A program made the translations under genes and the position numbers. A stretch of DNA of 64,000 nt from Streptomyces davaonensis JCM 4913 (GTDB lineage: Bacteria > Actinomycetota > Actinomycetes > Streptomycetales > Streptomycetaceae). The DNA lies in assembly GCF_000349325.1 (NCBI RefSeq), contig NC_020504.1, positions 5,924,053 to 5,988,052 on the forward strand, in the 5' to 3' direction. This document shows, one piece after another, positions 1 to 8,668 of this stretch (its first letter is position 1; each line of letters begins with the position of its first letter). A model generated the notes under the pieces. The model searched no databases and was not told the origin of the DNA. It was given only the letters and a program-made list of their open reading frames with translations.

Positions 1-918
1 CCCGGCCCCATGAGTGTCCCCACCCCGCGGTCCCGGCACCTCGGCGCCCCGCGCCCCCGGCGTCGCACCGTTCTCGATCCGAGGCGCCCCACCCTGCTCC
101 GGCACCACGGGCGGCTCCACCGGACCGTGCTCCTGTGCCCCCGGAGTCGCCGAGGAGGCGCCCCAGGTGGCCGAGCCGTAGGTGTGGCGTGTTTCTCCGC
201 GGGGGCCCTGTGGGGGCTCCACGCGCGTGGGGGTGGCCGAGAGGCGGATGTGGCCCTCGCCGTCGGGGACCGTCGGGACGCGAGCTCCTGGGCCGCCCGT
301 CGGGGCGAGGCGCAGGGCCGACTCGCCGATGCGCAGGAGGGCGCCCGGGGCGAAGCGGACCGGGCGGGTGCCGATGCGGGCGCCGTCCACCGTCGTGCCG
401 TTGGTGGAGCCCAGGTCGGCGATGGAGACGCGGCCGTCCGTGGCGACCGTCACCGTGCAGTGCAGCCGGGAGACGTCCGGGTCGTCGAGCGGGACGTCGG
501 CGTCGGCGGAGCGGCCGACGTGGATCTGCCCGCCGTGCAGAAGATGGACGCCGCCCGCGTCGGGCCCGGCCACCACATGGAGCTGGGTCGGGGCGTCGTC
601 GACCTCGGGATGTGCCTCGGGTTCGGCGGGGGCGCCCAGCGAGAGCACCGCGCCGTCGATCAGCGGCGGCTCGCCCAGGGTGCAGCGCGCGCTGTCGAGC
701 CGCTCCGCGCCCACGAACACCACCACGGGACCGCCGCCGCGCTCGGACTCGCCCGCGCGGGAGGCGCCGCTGTCCGCCGAGACCGCCGAGGCGAGTGCCG
801 ACGCCACCGCGGCCAGGGCCGTGCCCGCGGGCGCCGTGACCAGGACGTCGCGGCTCGCGGTGCGGGCGGCGGCGGGGAGCGGGCCCAGCGGGTCTACGAC
901 GGTCAGCCGGATCTGCAT
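1..918 (-). CDS. FHA-domain protein, N-terminal 306 residues (gene runs off the left edge)
   Basis: The minus strand is open from an ATG at 918 to the first base of the window, so the 3' part is missing. The first ~105 residues look like the ubiquitin-like N-terminal region seen before FHA domains in actinobacterial FtsK/SpoIIIE-type ATPases. Residues ~110-205 are a clear forkhead-associated domain: GRS at 135-137, SRLH at 150-153 and STNGT at 171-175, the phosphothreonine-binding signature. A Pro/Gly-rich linker follows. It is divergent from two Ser/Thr kinase genes, so binding of a phosphorylated partner is a reasonable inference. Whether an FtsK-like ATPase follows cannot be seen here. FHA call is firm; the full architecture is a guess. 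Confidence 0.85.
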   Translation of the reverse strand, partial: MQIRLTVVDPLGPLPAAARTASRDVLVTAPAGTALAAVASALASAVSADSGASRAGESERGGGPVVVFVGAERLDSARCTLGEPPLIDGAVLSLGAPAEPEAHPEVDDAPTQLHVVAGPDAGGVHLLHGGQIHVGRSADADVPLDDPDVSRLHCTVTVATDGRVSIADLGSTNGTTVDGARIGTRPVRFAPGALLRIGESALRLAPTGGPGARVPTVPDGEGHIRLSATPTRVEPPQGPRGETRHTYGSATWGASSATPGAQEHGPVEPPVVPEQGGAPRIENGATPGARGAEVPGPRGGDTHGAG

Positions 919-1281
919 CGCCGTCAGCGGTCCCTTCTGCGCGGGCACCCGCGAACGGGGACGACGCCCCGCGGTCCCCCACCGCGGACTTCCCCCACCG
1001 CCACACGAGCACATCGGCCAGTACGAAAGGCATCCTCGCACCTGCCACTGACAACACGCCCGCCGCCCGGTGACAAGTGATCTTGATTGGTCGGCTCTGC
1101 CCGCAAAAATGCCTGATCCTTGCCCTGCCCGTGATCACTTGAGATCGGTCACGCCCTGGTTCGGCAACCAAACGGAACGGCTCAAGCGTCTTTCCTGCGA
1201 ACCTCTGTTTCGATCCGCCCGGCACTACAGTGGGTCGGAACATCGGAACACCATTCAGGCAATCAGCAGGGAGCGCGTGAC
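919..1281. promoter_or_regulatory. Divergent intergenic region between FHA gene and pkaA
   Basis: This 363-base gap must hold both promoters of the divergent pair. It is less GC-rich than its surroundings around 1080-1270. A 9-base inverted repeat, CAAGTGATC at 1074-1082 and GATCACTTG at 1133-1141, separated by 50 bases, is the most conspicuous structure and could be a pair of operator half-sites. A Shine-Dalgarno-like AGGGAG lies at 1268-1273 before the pkaA GTG. I see no RNA gene or coding sequence in it. Confidence 0.45.
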
Positions 1282-2934
1282 GTGCGGCCAGTCGGCAGCA
1301 AGTACCTGCTCGAGGAGCCGCTCGGACGCGGCGCCACGGGCACCGTCTGGCGAGCCCGCCAGCGTGAGACCGCGGGCGCCGAGGCGGCCGTGCCCGGCCA
1401 GCCCGGCGAGACCGTCGCGATCAAGGTCCTCAAGGAGGAGCTGGCCAGCGACGCCGACATCGTCATGCGGTTCCTCAGGGAGCGGTCCGTCCTGCTCCGT
1501 CTGACCCACCCGAACATCGTCCGGGTCCGTGACCTGGTCGTCGAGGGTGAGCTGCTGGCGCTGGTCATGGACCTCGTCGACGGTCCCGACCTGCACCGCT
1601 ACCTGCGCGAGAACGGCCCCTTCACCCCGGTCGCCGCATCCCTGCTCACCGCGCAGATCGCCGACGCGCTGGCCGCCAGCCACGCCGACGGCGTCGTCCA
1701 CCGCGACCTGAAGCCCGCCAACGTCCTGCTCCGGCAGAACGGCGGCGAGATGCACCCGATGCTCACCGACTTCGGCATCGCCCGCCTCGCCGACTCCCCG
1801 GGCCTGACCCGCACCCATGAGTTCGTCGGCACGCCCGCGTATGTCGCGCCCGAGTCCGCCGAGGGCCGCCCGCAGACCTCCGCTGTCGACATCTACGGCG
1901 CCGGCATCCTGCTGTACGAGCTGGTCACCGGTCGTCCGCCGTTCTCCGGCGGCTCCGCCCTCGAAGTCCTGCACCAGCACCTGAGCGCCGAGCCGCGCCG
2001 CCCCTCCACCGTCCCCGACCCGCTGTGGACGGTCATAGAGCACTGTCTGTCCAAGAACCCGGACCGGCGGCCCAGCGCCGAGAATCTCGCGCGGGGCCTC
2101 AGGGTCGTCGCCGAGGGCATCGGGGTGCACTCGAACTCCGCGCAGATCGCCGCCGCCGAGGGCGTCGCCGCGCTGCTCCTGCCCGACCCGGCGCCCGCGA
2201 CCGTGCCGGGCTCGGCCGACCCCACGCAGATGCTGCCGCACGGCGCCGGTGCCTTCGACCCGAACGCCGCGACCAGCGTGATGCCGCACACCGGGGGCCC
2301 GAACGGCGCCGCCGACCCCACCGCCGTACTGCCGAACCGGGGCGCGGCCGATCCGACCGCGGTCATGCCGCCGGTGCCGCCGGGGCAGCCCGGTGGGGCG
2401 CCGGAGGAGCCGCACCCCTGGCAGAACCAACTGCGGGCGGCGCGCGACCGTAACGAGCAGACGCAGGTCCAGTACCTCGACCCCAATCAGGACCCGCTGC
2501 GCCGCCGCCCCCAGCGGCAGGTCGCCCGGCCGCAGCAGCCGCCGCAGCGACAGGCTCAGCCGCAGCCCGGTTACGGCTATCCGCAGCAGGGACAGCCGCA
2601 GCAGTACGCCCCGCAGCAGCAGCCGCGCCCTCAGCAGCCGCAGCCGCAGCCGCAGCGGTACGCGCCGCCGCCGCAGCCTCAGGCGCCGCAGCGCGAGCCC
2701 CGGCAGCCGCGGCAGCGCAGCGCGAACCCGATGAAGATCCCCGGGCTCGGCTGCCTCAAGGGATGTCTGTTCACGATCATCATCCTGTTCGTGGCGGGCT
2801 GGCTGGTGTGGGAACTGAGTCCGCTTCAGGAGTGGATCGGCACGGGCAAGGGGTACTGGGAGCAGCTGTCCGACCTGTTCACCACGGTGACGGGCTGGAT
2901 CGGTGACCTGGGCAGCACTACCTCGGGGCAGTAG
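1282..2934 (+). CDS. pkaA: Membrane-anchored Ser/Thr protein kinase PkaA
   Basis: A 550-residue Hanks-type kinase. The catalytic domain spans ~5-275: glycine loop LGRGATG at 14-20, ATP-binding Lys48 in VAIKV, catalytic HRD at 140-142 and DFG at 163-165. The middle (~280-480) is low complexity, with ADPTAVLPN-type repeats carrying several candidate phospho-threonines followed by a Gln/Pro/Arg-rich stretch. A single membrane segment at ~491-510 leaves ~40 residues outside, with no PASTA repeats. The GTG start is chosen because AGGGAG lies 8 bases upstream. It is followed after 121 bases by a second kinase; this tandem pair matches pkaA-pkaB of S. coelicolor as I remember it. The neighbouring FHA protein is a plausible substrate or binding partner. 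Confidence 0.9.
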   Translation: MRPVGSKYLLEEPLGRGATGTVWRARQRETAGAEAAVPGQPGETVAIKVLKEELASDADIVMRFLRERSVLLRLTHPNIVRVRDLVVEGELLALVMDLVDGPDLHRYLRENGPFTPVAASLLTAQIADALAASHADGVVHRDLKPANVLLRQNGGEMHPMLTDFGIARLADSPGLTRTHEFVGTPAYVAPESAEGRPQTSAVDIYGAGILLYELVTGRPPFSGGSALEVLHQHLSAEPRRPSTVPDPLWTVIEHCLSKNPDRRPSAENLARGLRVVAEGIGVHSNSAQIAAAEGVAALLLPDPAPATVPGSADPTQMLPHGAGAFDPNAATSVMPHTGGPNGAADPTAVLPNRGAADPTAVMPPVPPGQPGGAPEEPHPWQNQLRAARDRNEQTQVQYLDPNQDPLRRRPQRQVARPQQPPQRQAQPQPGYGYPQQGQPQQYAPQQQPRPQQPQPQPQRYAPPPQPQAPQREPRQPRQRSANPMKIPGLGCLKGCLFTIIILFVAGWLVWELSPLQEWIGTGKGYWEQLSDLFTTVTGWIGDLGSTTSGQ

Positions 2935-3055
2935 ACCCGCTCGACGGCTTGTCTGGAGATTTGTCGACACCTGGCGGGTGATTTCGGTCTCCGCGGTGAA
3001 GGTTGGCTCGTCGGACGCGTAGTTTTAGCGACAACACGCGTCTGTAGGAGCAGCC

Positions 3056-4288
3056 TTGGCACGGAAGATCGGCAGCCGGTACACCGCCCATCAGATCCTG
3101 GGGCGGGGCAGCGCCGGCACGGTGTGGCTGGGCGAGGGTCCCGAGGGGCCCGTCGCCATCAAGCTGCTGCGCGAGGACCTCGCGTCCGACCAGGAGCTCG
3201 TCGGGCGCTTCGTGCAGGAGCGGACGGCGCTGCTCGGTCTGGAACATCCCCATGTGGTGTCGGTCCGTGACCTCGTCGTCGACGGCAATGACCTCGCGCT
3301 GGTCATGGACCTGGTGCGGGGCACCGATCTGCGGACCCGGCTCGACCGTGACAAGCGGCTGGCGCCGGAGGCCGCGGTGGCGATCGTGGCGGATGTGGCC
3401 GACGGGCTGGCCGCCGCGCATGCCGCGGGGGTCGTGCACCGGGACGTGAAGCCGGAGAACGTCCTGCTGGACATGCAGGGGCCGCTGGGGCCCGGGGGCG
3501 CGCATCCGGCGCTGCTGACGGACTTCGGGGTCGCGAAGCTGATCGACTCGCCGAAGCGGACTCGGGCTACGAAGATCATCGGTACGCCGGACTATCTGGC
3601 GCCGGAGATCGTGGAGGGGCTGCCGCCGCGGGCGTCGGTGGACATCTACGCGCTGGCGACCGTGCTGTACGAGCTGCTGGCGGGCTTCACGCCGTTCGGC
3701 GGGGGGCACCCCGGCGCTGTGCTGCGCCGTCATGTGACCGAGACGGTCGCGCCTCTGCCCGGTATCCCCGACGAGCTGTGGCAGCTGATCGTGCAGTGTC
3801 TGGCGAAGGGGCCCGCGTCGCGGTTGCGGGCGTCGGAGCTGGGGGCACGGCTGCGGGAGCTGCTGCCGTTGGTGGCGGGGATGCCGCCGCTGGATGTGGA
3901 CGAGCCGGACACCGAGCCGGTGGAGGAGGAGGCGGCGCCGTCGGAGCCCGCCCCCGCGGGGCCGGTGCGGCGGGGGGCGGTGCCGCTGGTGCCGGGGGCC
4001 AGGCCCGCGGACTCCAACCGGGACACCCATACGTCGATGAGGGTGCCGGGTCCCGACGAGCTGGCGGGCGGCGCACGCGGTACCGCGCGGGTCCCTCGCA
4101 CCTCGGGCGCGCCCCGGCCGGGCTCCGCGCGCCATCGCGCGGCCACGCGTCGACGCCGCATCGCCCTGGGGACAGCGGCCGTGCTCCTGGCAGCCGCGGC
4201 GGGCGTCGGCACCTGGCTCGCCACCTCCGACGACGACGCGGACGCGACGCCCCAGGACACGAAGAACTCGGCACCCGCTACTCCGTGA
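3056..4288 (+). CDS. pkaB: Membrane-anchored Ser/Thr protein kinase PkaB
   Basis: A 410-residue Hanks-type kinase with the domain at ~9-270: GRGSAGTV glycine loop, Lys36, HRD at 128-130, DFG at 156-158 and a GTPDYLAPE activation-segment end. A Pro/Glu-rich juxtamembrane region follows, then one membrane segment (~366-386) and a short ~24-residue external tail rich in Asp and Thr. The start is a TTG at 3056 with GGAG five bases upstream (3047-3050); the first residues MARKIGSRYT run directly into the kinase fold. It may be co-transcribed with pkaA or use its own promoter in the 121-base gap. The substrate is unknown. Confidence 0.9.
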   Translation: MARKIGSRYTAHQILGRGSAGTVWLGEGPEGPVAIKLLREDLASDQELVGRFVQERTALLGLEHPHVVSVRDLVVDGNDLALVMDLVRGTDLRTRLDRDKRLAPEAAVAIVADVADGLAAAHAAGVVHRDVKPENVLLDMQGPLGPGGAHPALLTDFGVAKLIDSPKRTRATKIIGTPDYLAPEIVEGLPPRASVDIYALATVLYELLAGFTPFGGGHPGAVLRRHVTETVAPLPGIPDELWQLIVQCLAKGPASRLRASELGARLRELLPLVAGMPPLDVDEPDTEPVEEEAAPSEPAPAGPVRRGAVPLVPGARPADSNRDTHTSMRVPGPDELAGGARGTARVPRTSGAPRPGSARHRAATRRRRIALGTAAVLLAAAAGVGTWLATSDDDADATPQDTKNSAPATP

Positions 4289-4327
4289 GGCTGCGCCCCC
4301 AGACCCCCGCTGTCGGCACTGAGGGGG

Positions 4328-4355
4328 CCTCGTCCTCAAACGCCGGACGGGCTGA
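4328..4355. repeat. Dispersed Streptomyces intergenic motif (candidate)
   Basis: Between pkaB and prfB lies the phrase CGTCCTCAAACGCCGGACGG (4331-4350) continuing to GCTGA. From general familiarity, this string and its reverse complement recur many times in gaps between Streptomyces genes, usually just after a stop codon. The core CCG..CGG can fold weakly. Within this window I see only one copy, so the repeat status rests on recall, not on the sequence shown. Confidence 0.4.
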
Positions 4356-4400
4356 GCGGGGTCGGGGACCTCTCTGGAGCTGGTCGCTTGCCGTAGCCGT

Positions 4401-4406
4401 TACGCT
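4401..4406 (+). promoter_or_regulatory. -10-like box directly before prfB
   Basis: TACGCT lies six bases before the prfB GTG. A transcript from it would begin at or next to the start codon. GGAGG between the box and the start could alternatively act as a ribosome binding site for a longer transcript, so this is the least certain of the leaderless candidates. Confidence 0.35.
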
Positions 4407-4412
4407 GGAGGC

Positions 4413-5519
4413 GTGGCAGTCGTCGATGTATCCGAAGAGCTCAAGTCCCTCTCCTCGACCATGGAGTCGATCGAGGCCGTTCTGGACCTCGACAAGCTGA
4501 GGGCAGATATCGCCGTGCTCGAGGAGCAGGCGGCCGCGCCGTCCCTGTGGGACGACCCGGACGAGGCGCAGAAGATCACCAGCAAGCTCTCCCACCTCCA
4601 GGCCGAGGTCAGGAAGACGGAAGCGCTGCGCGGGCGGATCGACGATCTCGCCGTGCTCTTCGAGATGGCCGAGGAGGAGGACGACCCGGACACCCGTGCC
4701 GAGGCCGAGTCCGAGCTCGCCTCCGTCAAGAAGGCGCTGGACGAGATGGAGGTCCGCACCCTGCTCAGCGGGGAGTACGACTCCCGCGAGGCGCTGGTGA
4801 ACATCCGCGCCGAGGCCGGTGGCGTCGACGCCGCCGACTTCGCCGAGCAGCTCCAGCGCATGTACCTGCGCTGGGCGGAGCGCCACGGCTACAAGACGGA
4901 GCTCATCGAGACCTCGTACGCCGAAGAGGCCGGCATCAAGTCGACCACCTTCTCCGTCCAGGTGCCGTACGCCTACGGCACGCTCTCCGTCGAGCAGGGC
5001 ACCCACCGGCTCGTCCGGATCTCGCCCTTCGACAACCAGGGCCGCCGCCAGACCTCCTTCGCGGGTGTCGAGGTGCTCCCGGTCGTCGAGCAGACCGACC
5101 ACATCGACATCGACGAGTCCGAGCTGCGCGTCGACGTCTACCGTTCCTCCGGCCCCGGCGGCCAGGGCGTCAACACCACGGACTCCGCGGTCCGGCTGAC
5201 GCACATCCCCACCGGCATCGTCGTCTCCTGCCAGAACGAGCGGTCGCAGATCCAGAACAAGGCCACCGCCATGAACGTCCTCCAGGCCAAGCTCCTCGAG
5301 CGGCGCCGCCAGGAGGAGCAGGCCAAGATGGACGCGCTCAAGGGCGACGGCGGCAACTCCTGGGGCAACCAGATGCGTTCGTACGTCCTGCACCCGTACC
5401 AGATGGTCAAGGACCTGCGGACCGAGTTCGAGGTCGGCAACCCGCAGTCCGTGCTCGACGGTGAGATCGACGGTTTCCTCGAGGCCGGAATTCGCTGGCG
5501 CAAGCAGCAGGAGAAGTAA
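4413..5519 (+). CDS. prfB: Peptide chain release factor 2 (RF2)
   Basis: A 368-residue class I release factor that recognises UGA and UAA and triggers peptide release on the ribosome. It has the RF2 anticodon-like tripeptide SPF at 204-206 and the universal catalytic GGQ at 249-251 in [16 protein letters not shown]. The reading frame is continuous from the GTG at 4413, so the programmed +1 frameshift that autoregulates prfB in many bacteria (an in-frame UGA near codon 26) is absent, as in other actinobacteria. The N-terminal helical domain is complete. A strong hairpin terminator follows 20 bases after the stop, so this gene ends its transcription unit. Confidence 0.97.
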   Translation: MAVVDVSEELKSLSSTMESIEAVLDLDKLRADIAVLEEQAAAPSLWDDPDEAQKITSKLSHLQAEVRKTEALRGRIDDLAVLFEMAEEEDDPDTRAEAESELASVKKALDEMEVRTLLSGEYDSREALVNIRAEAGGVDAADFAEQLQRMYLRWAERHGYKTELIETSYAEEAGIKSTTFSVQVPYAYGTLSVEQGTHRLVRISPFDNQGRRQTSFAGVEVLPVVEQTDHIDIDESELRVDVYRSSGPGGQGVNTTDSAVRLTHIPTGIVVSCQNERSQIQNKATAMNVLQAKLLERRRQEEQAKMDALKGDGGNSWGNQMRSYVLHPYQMVKDLRTEFEVGNPQSVLDGEIDGFLEAGIRWRKQQEK

Positions 5520-5537
5520 GCGAAGCGTTTTGTCGAC

Positions 5538-5572
5538 AAGGCAACTGCCGCCGTCCGGGCGGCAGTTGCCTT
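5538..5572 (+). terminator. Rho-independent terminator of prfB
   Basis: A perfect 13-bp stem (5540-5552 with 5558-5570), loop GTCCG, extended by two A-T pairs and followed by TTTT at 5571-5574. This is one of the few terminators in the window with a clear U-tract. Confidence 0.9.
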
Positions 5573-5664
5573 TTCTGTTCCCCGATGTCTGGGTTTTACA
5601 TCACACTCACAGCTTCCAACCACCGGCAAAGAACCCGTATTTGGACATCGCGTACGCAACGGCC

Positions 5665-5693
5665 TTGACGTTGCTTTGAAAAATGGGAAGGGT
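5665..5693 (+). promoter_or_regulatory. Candidate promoter of the LAETG surface-protein gene
   Basis: TTGACG at 5665-5670 and AAGGGT at 5688-5693 are separated by 17 bases in a locally AT-rich stretch. The -10 box is a poor match. Downstream, GCTAC (5798-5802) and GTAGC (5808-5812) can pair around GGGG of the ribosome binding site just before the ATG, so initiation could be sensitive to this small hairpin. Confidence 0.4.
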
Positions 5694-5818
5694 GAAGCGC
5701 GGCATGCGTATCTCCGGGGCGCATGTGAACCGGGGGGCGTGAGTTCAGCTACCACCCCCGTCGATCACCGCCCCGAGCGCCGCCTCACTGACGATGAGCT
5801 ACTGGGGGTAGCAACCAC

Positions 5819-6424
5819 ATGACCAAGAAGACGCGGATCCGTGTCGCCCGGCTCGCCGCCGGTGCCGTGATCGCGGCCGGTGCTTCGCTCACGGCCGCCG
5901 GTGTCGCCGCTGCCGACGAGGGGGACGACTGCGGCCTCCTCGGTATTTGCGTCACGCCGACGCCGAGCGAGCCGGACCCCGAGCCGACGCCCACCGAGCC
6001 GGAGCCGACCGAGCCGACCGTCATCCCGACGGACGACCCGGAGCCGACCGACCCGCCGGAGCCCACCGACGAGCCGACCGAGCCCACCGAGGACCCGGAG
6101 CCCACCACCGAGCCGACCGACGATGACGGCAACGGCAACGGCAACGGAAATGGCAACGGAAACGGCAACGGGAACGGCAACAACACCAACCCCGACGGCG
6201 GCTCCGGCAACTCCGCCCAGCAGCAGGGTTCCTCTTCCCTGACCGACACCGGTGACGACACCGGCTCCGACACCTCCGCCCAGGGCAGCGGTGAGGAGCT
6301 CGCCGAGACCGGTGCCGAGCAGACCACCTTCCTGATCATCGGTGCCGCGACGATGATCGCCGGCGGCATCGGCTTCCGGGTGCTTCCGCGCCTGGCCGGT
6401 GGCCGTGGCGGTGCGGCTGCCTGA
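5819..6424 (+). CDS. Sortase-substrate surface protein with LAETG sorting signal
   Basis: A 201-residue exported protein. Residues 1-33 are a signal peptide (MTKKTRIRVAR, then an Ala/Gly-rich core ending near VAAAD). The body is almost wholly low complexity: Pro/Glu/Thr/Asp repeats of the EPTEPT type (~46-100), then a run of alternating Gly-Asn (~103-121), then Ser/Gln/Thr-rich sequence. The C-terminus carries LAETG at 161-165, a hydrophobic segment and a short Arg-containing tail, the layout of substrates of actinobacterial class E (LAXTG) sortases. It probably acts as an acidic wall spacer or anchor with no enzyme domain. It stands alone between prfB and the ftsEX region, flanked by terminators on both sides. 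Confidence 0.85.
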   Translation: MTKKTRIRVARLAAGAVIAAGASLTAAGVAAADEGDDCGLLGICVTPTPSEPDPEPTPTEPEPTEPTVIPTDDPEPTDPPEPTDEPTEPTEDPEPTTEPTDDDGNGNGNGNGNGNGNGNGNNTNPDGGSGNSAQQQGSSSLTDTGDDTGSDTSAQGSGEELAETGAEQTTFLIIGAATMIAGGIGFRVLPRLAGGRGGAAA

Positions 6425-6452
6425 CGGTAGCCGACCGCGCACAGCGCGTATG

Positions 6453-6492
6453 ACGAAGGGCCCGGAGTGACATTTCACTCCGGGCCCTTCGT
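6453..6492. terminator. Bidirectional hairpin between convergent genes
   Basis: A perfect 18-bp stem (6453-6470 with 6475-6492) with loop CATT. It sits between the plus-strand LAETG gene and the minus-strand zinc-ribbon gene and can serve both directions. There is no marked U-tract, which is usual for Streptomyces. Confidence 0.85.
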
Positions 6493-6516
6493 ATGCCTAC
6501 GGCTCGGGCGGCCGCC

Positions 6517-6708
6517 TTACGCGGTCTGGTGCGCGAGCAGCGCCACCGCCGCGATCAGCACCGCCAGCAGTGCGATCAGCGTCATCGGGGTCAGGTTCGC
6601 GAGCGGATTCCCCTGCTGGAGCCGTTCGCGGTTCGCCCGGCAGACCGGGCAGCGGCCCTCGTTCACGGGCGCCGCGCAGTTCGCGCACACCAGCCGGTCG
6701 TACGTCAT
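6517..6708 (-). CDS. Small zinc-ribbon membrane protein
   Basis: A 63-residue protein of unknown function. Its N-terminal half has two CxxC pairs (CANC and CPVC), a minimal zinc ribbon, and its C-terminal half is a single hydrophobic membrane helix ([17 protein letters not shown]). The start MTYDRL at 6708 is preferred over the ATG 30 bases upstream because AAGGGCGAGG lies just before it. It diverges from ftsE. Such tail-anchored zinc-ribbon proteins are common and uncharacterised in Streptomyces. Confidence 0.75.
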   Translation of the reverse strand: MTYDRLVCANCAAPVNEGRCPVCRANRERLQQGNPLANLTPMTLIALLAVLIAAVALLAHQTA

Positions 6709-6952
6709 GCGCCTCGCCCTTCTTGTGAGTGGTTCCACGGGGAGAACGCCTCGGGGGAGGAGAACGTTCCCTTATCTACTGTGCCAGGTTCTCCTGAGTG
6801 CTGCCTGGGCGCTCCCGGATGTGCGGACACAGCGCCCCGCGGGCGGGAACAAAACCGTACATCCCCAGCGCAACCCCGACCGGTGCCTGCGCTGCCGCAC
6901 CCGACTCGCGTATGGTCACGCTCATCTACCCCCGGCGACCCGTGGTGCATCC

Positions 6953-7642
6953 GTGATCCGATTCGACAACGTATCCAAGGTCTACCCCAAGCAGACCCGC
7001 CCCGCACTCAGGGATGTGTCCCTGGAAGTGGAGAAGGGCGAGTTCGTGTTCCTGGTGGGGTCCTCCGGCTCCGGAAAGTCCACCTTCCTGCGGCTGATCC
7101 TCCGCGAGGAGCGGTGCAGCCACGGGCAGGTGCACGTCCTGGGCAAGGACCTCGCGCGCGTCTCCAACTGGAAGGTGCCGCAGATCCGGCGCCAGCTGGG
7201 GACGGTGTTCCAGGACTTCCGGCTGCTGCCGAACAAGACCGTGGCCGAGAACGTGGCCTTCGCCCAGGAGGTCATCGGCAAGTCGCGCGGTGAGATCCGC
7301 AAGTCCGTGCCCCAGGTGCTCGACCTCGTCGGCCTCGGCGGCAAGGACGACCGGATGCCGGGCGAGCTGTCCGGTGGTGAGCAGCAGCGCGTCGCCATCG
7401 CGCGGGCCTTCGTGAACCGGCCCAAGCTGCTCATCTGTGACGAGCCCACCGGCAACCTCGACCCGCAGACCTCCGTCGGCATCATGAAGCTGCTGGACCG
7501 GATCAACCGGACCGGCACGACCGTGGTGATGGCGACGCACGACCAGAACATCGTGGACCAGATGCGCAAGCGCGTCATCGAGCTGGAGAAGGGCCGCCTC
7601 GTCCGCGACCAGGCCCGCGGCGTCTACGGCTACCAGCACTGA
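6953..7642 (+). CDS. ftsE: Cell division ATP-binding protein FtsE
   Basis: A 229-residue ABC ATPase: Walker [11 protein letters not shown]-loop, signature [14 protein letters not shown], Walker [10 protein letters not shown] and a switch His in ATHD. With FtsX it forms the division-site complex that transmits a cytoplasmic ATPase signal to cell-wall hydrolases outside the membrane. The GTG at 6953 (product begins [13 protein letters not shown]) is chosen over the much longer upstream open frame because length and N-terminus then match FtsE. ftsX follows 40 bases later. Confidence 0.96.
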   Translation: MIRFDNVSKVYPKQTRPALRDVSLEVEKGEFVFLVGSSGSGKSTFLRLILREERCSHGQVHVLGKDLARVSNWKVPQIRRQLGTVFQDFRLLPNKTVAENVAFAQEVIGKSRGEIRKSVPQVLDLVGLGGKDDRMPGELSGGEQQRVAIARAFVNRPKLLICDEPTGNLDPQTSVGIMKLLDRINRTGTTVVMATHDQNIVDQMRKRVIELEKGRLVRDQARGVYGYQH

Positions 7643-7682
7643 GACCGCAGCGAGTTCCACGGAAAGGCTTGAAGCAGACGCC

Positions 7683-8600
7683 ATGCGCGCCCAGTTCGTA
7701 CTGTCCGAGATCGGTGTCGGTCTCCGCCGCAATCTGACGATGACCTTCGCCGTCATCGTCTCCGTCGCCCTGTCGCTGGCCCTGTTCGGCGGGTCGCTCC
7801 TGATGAGCGACCAGGTCAGCACCATGAAGGGCTACTGGTACGACAAGGTCAACGTCTCGATCTTCCTCTGCAACAAGAGCGACGCCGAGTCGGACCCCAA
7901 CTGCGCCAAGGGCGCGGTGACCAAGGAGCAGAAGGAAGAGATCGAGGCCGACCTGGACAAGCTGTCCGTGGTCGAGAGTGTCACCCGCGAGGACCAGAAC
8001 GAGGCGTACAAGCACTACAAGGAGCAGTTCGGCGACTCCCCGCTGGCCAGCTCCCTCACGCCGGACCAGATGCAGGAGTCGTACCGGATCAAGCTCACCG
8101 ACCCGGAGAAGTACCAGGTCATCGCGACCGCCTTCGACGGGCGGGACGGGGTGCAGTCGGTGCAGGACCAGAAGGGCATCCTGGACAACCTCTTCGAGCT
8201 GCTGAACGGCATGAACTGGGCCGCGCGCGCGGTCATGGCGCTCATGCTGGTGGTCGCGCTGATGCTGATCGTCAACACCGTGCGGGTGTCCGCGTTCAGC
8301 CGGCGGCGCGAGACCGGGATCATGCGCCTGGTCGGCGCCTCGGGTTTCTACATCCAGGCGCCGTTCATCATGGAGGCCGCGGTCGCCGGGCTGATCGGCG
8401 GGGCGGTCGCGTGCGGGTTCCTGGTGGTCGCGCGGTACTTCATCATCGATCACGGACTCGCCCTGTCGGAGAAGCTGAACCTGATCAACTTCATCGGCTG
8501 GGACGCGGTGTTGAAGTATCTGCCGCTCATCCTGGTGACGAGTTTCCTGATGCCCGCGTTGGCAGCGTTCTTCGCGCTGCGCAAGTACCTGAAGGTGTGA
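7683..8600 (+). CDS. ftsX: Cell division protein FtsX (permease-like)
   Basis: A 305-residue membrane protein partnered with FtsE. It has one N-terminal membrane segment (~23-42), an external domain of ~130 residues, and three C-terminal segments, the FtsX topology. The external loop contains two cysteines (in IFLCNKS and PNCAK), likely a disulphide as in other actinobacterial FtsX proteins. The cytoplasmic tract FSRRRETGIMRLVGAS between membrane segments is the typical coupling region. The gene ends just before a strong terminator hairpin. Confidence 0.96.
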   Translation: MRAQFVLSEIGVGLRRNLTMTFAVIVSVALSLALFGGSLLMSDQVSTMKGYWYDKVNVSIFLCNKSDAESDPNCAKGAVTKEQKEEIEADLDKLSVVESVTREDQNEAYKHYKEQFGDSPLASSLTPDQMQESYRIKLTDPEKYQVIATAFDGRDGVQSVQDQKGILDNLFELLNGMNWAARAVMALMLVVALMLIVNTVRVSAFSRRRETGIMRLVGASGFYIQAPFIMEAAVAGLIGGAVACGFLVVARYFIIDHGLALSEKLNLINFIGWDAVLKYLPLILVTSFLMPALAAFFALRKYLKV

Positions 8601-8611
8601 CGCTCGCCAAG

Positions 8612-8645
8612 AGGGGCCGTACGGTCAACGGACCGTACGGCCCCT
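8612..8645 (+). terminator. Terminator of ftsEX
   Basis: A perfect 14-bp stem (8613-8626 with 8631-8644), loop AACG, closed by an added A-T pair. It lies 12 bases after the ftsX stop, separating ftsEX from the protease gene. Confidence 0.8.
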
Positions 8646-8655
8646 TGCGTTGTCC

Positions 8656-8661
8656 TAGACT
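8656..8661 (+). promoter_or_regulatory. -10 box of the S41 protease gene (candidate leaderless start)
   Basis: TAGACT is a near-ideal Streptomyces -10 element and ends seven bases before the ATG at 8669. No ribosome binding site is present in between, so transcription would start at the A of the ATG. No good -35 is seen; that position falls inside the ftsX terminator. Confidence 0.55.
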
Positions 8662-8668
8662 CACCGGC

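Noticed and set aside
1255..2970. Long minus-strand open frame antisense to pkaA (571 codons)
   Set aside because: Its composition is Arg/Leu/Gly-rich noise from high GC; the plus strand encodes a complete kinase with all motifs.
4413..4520. Possible programmed frameshift in prfB
   Set aside because: No in-frame UGA with a slippery CUU and upstream SD-like sequence; the frame is continuous.
6127..6186. Short-period repeat resembling a repeat array or CRISPR
   Set aside because: It is a GGCAAC-type in-frame codon repeat encoding Gly-Asn inside the LAETG protein; no spacers.
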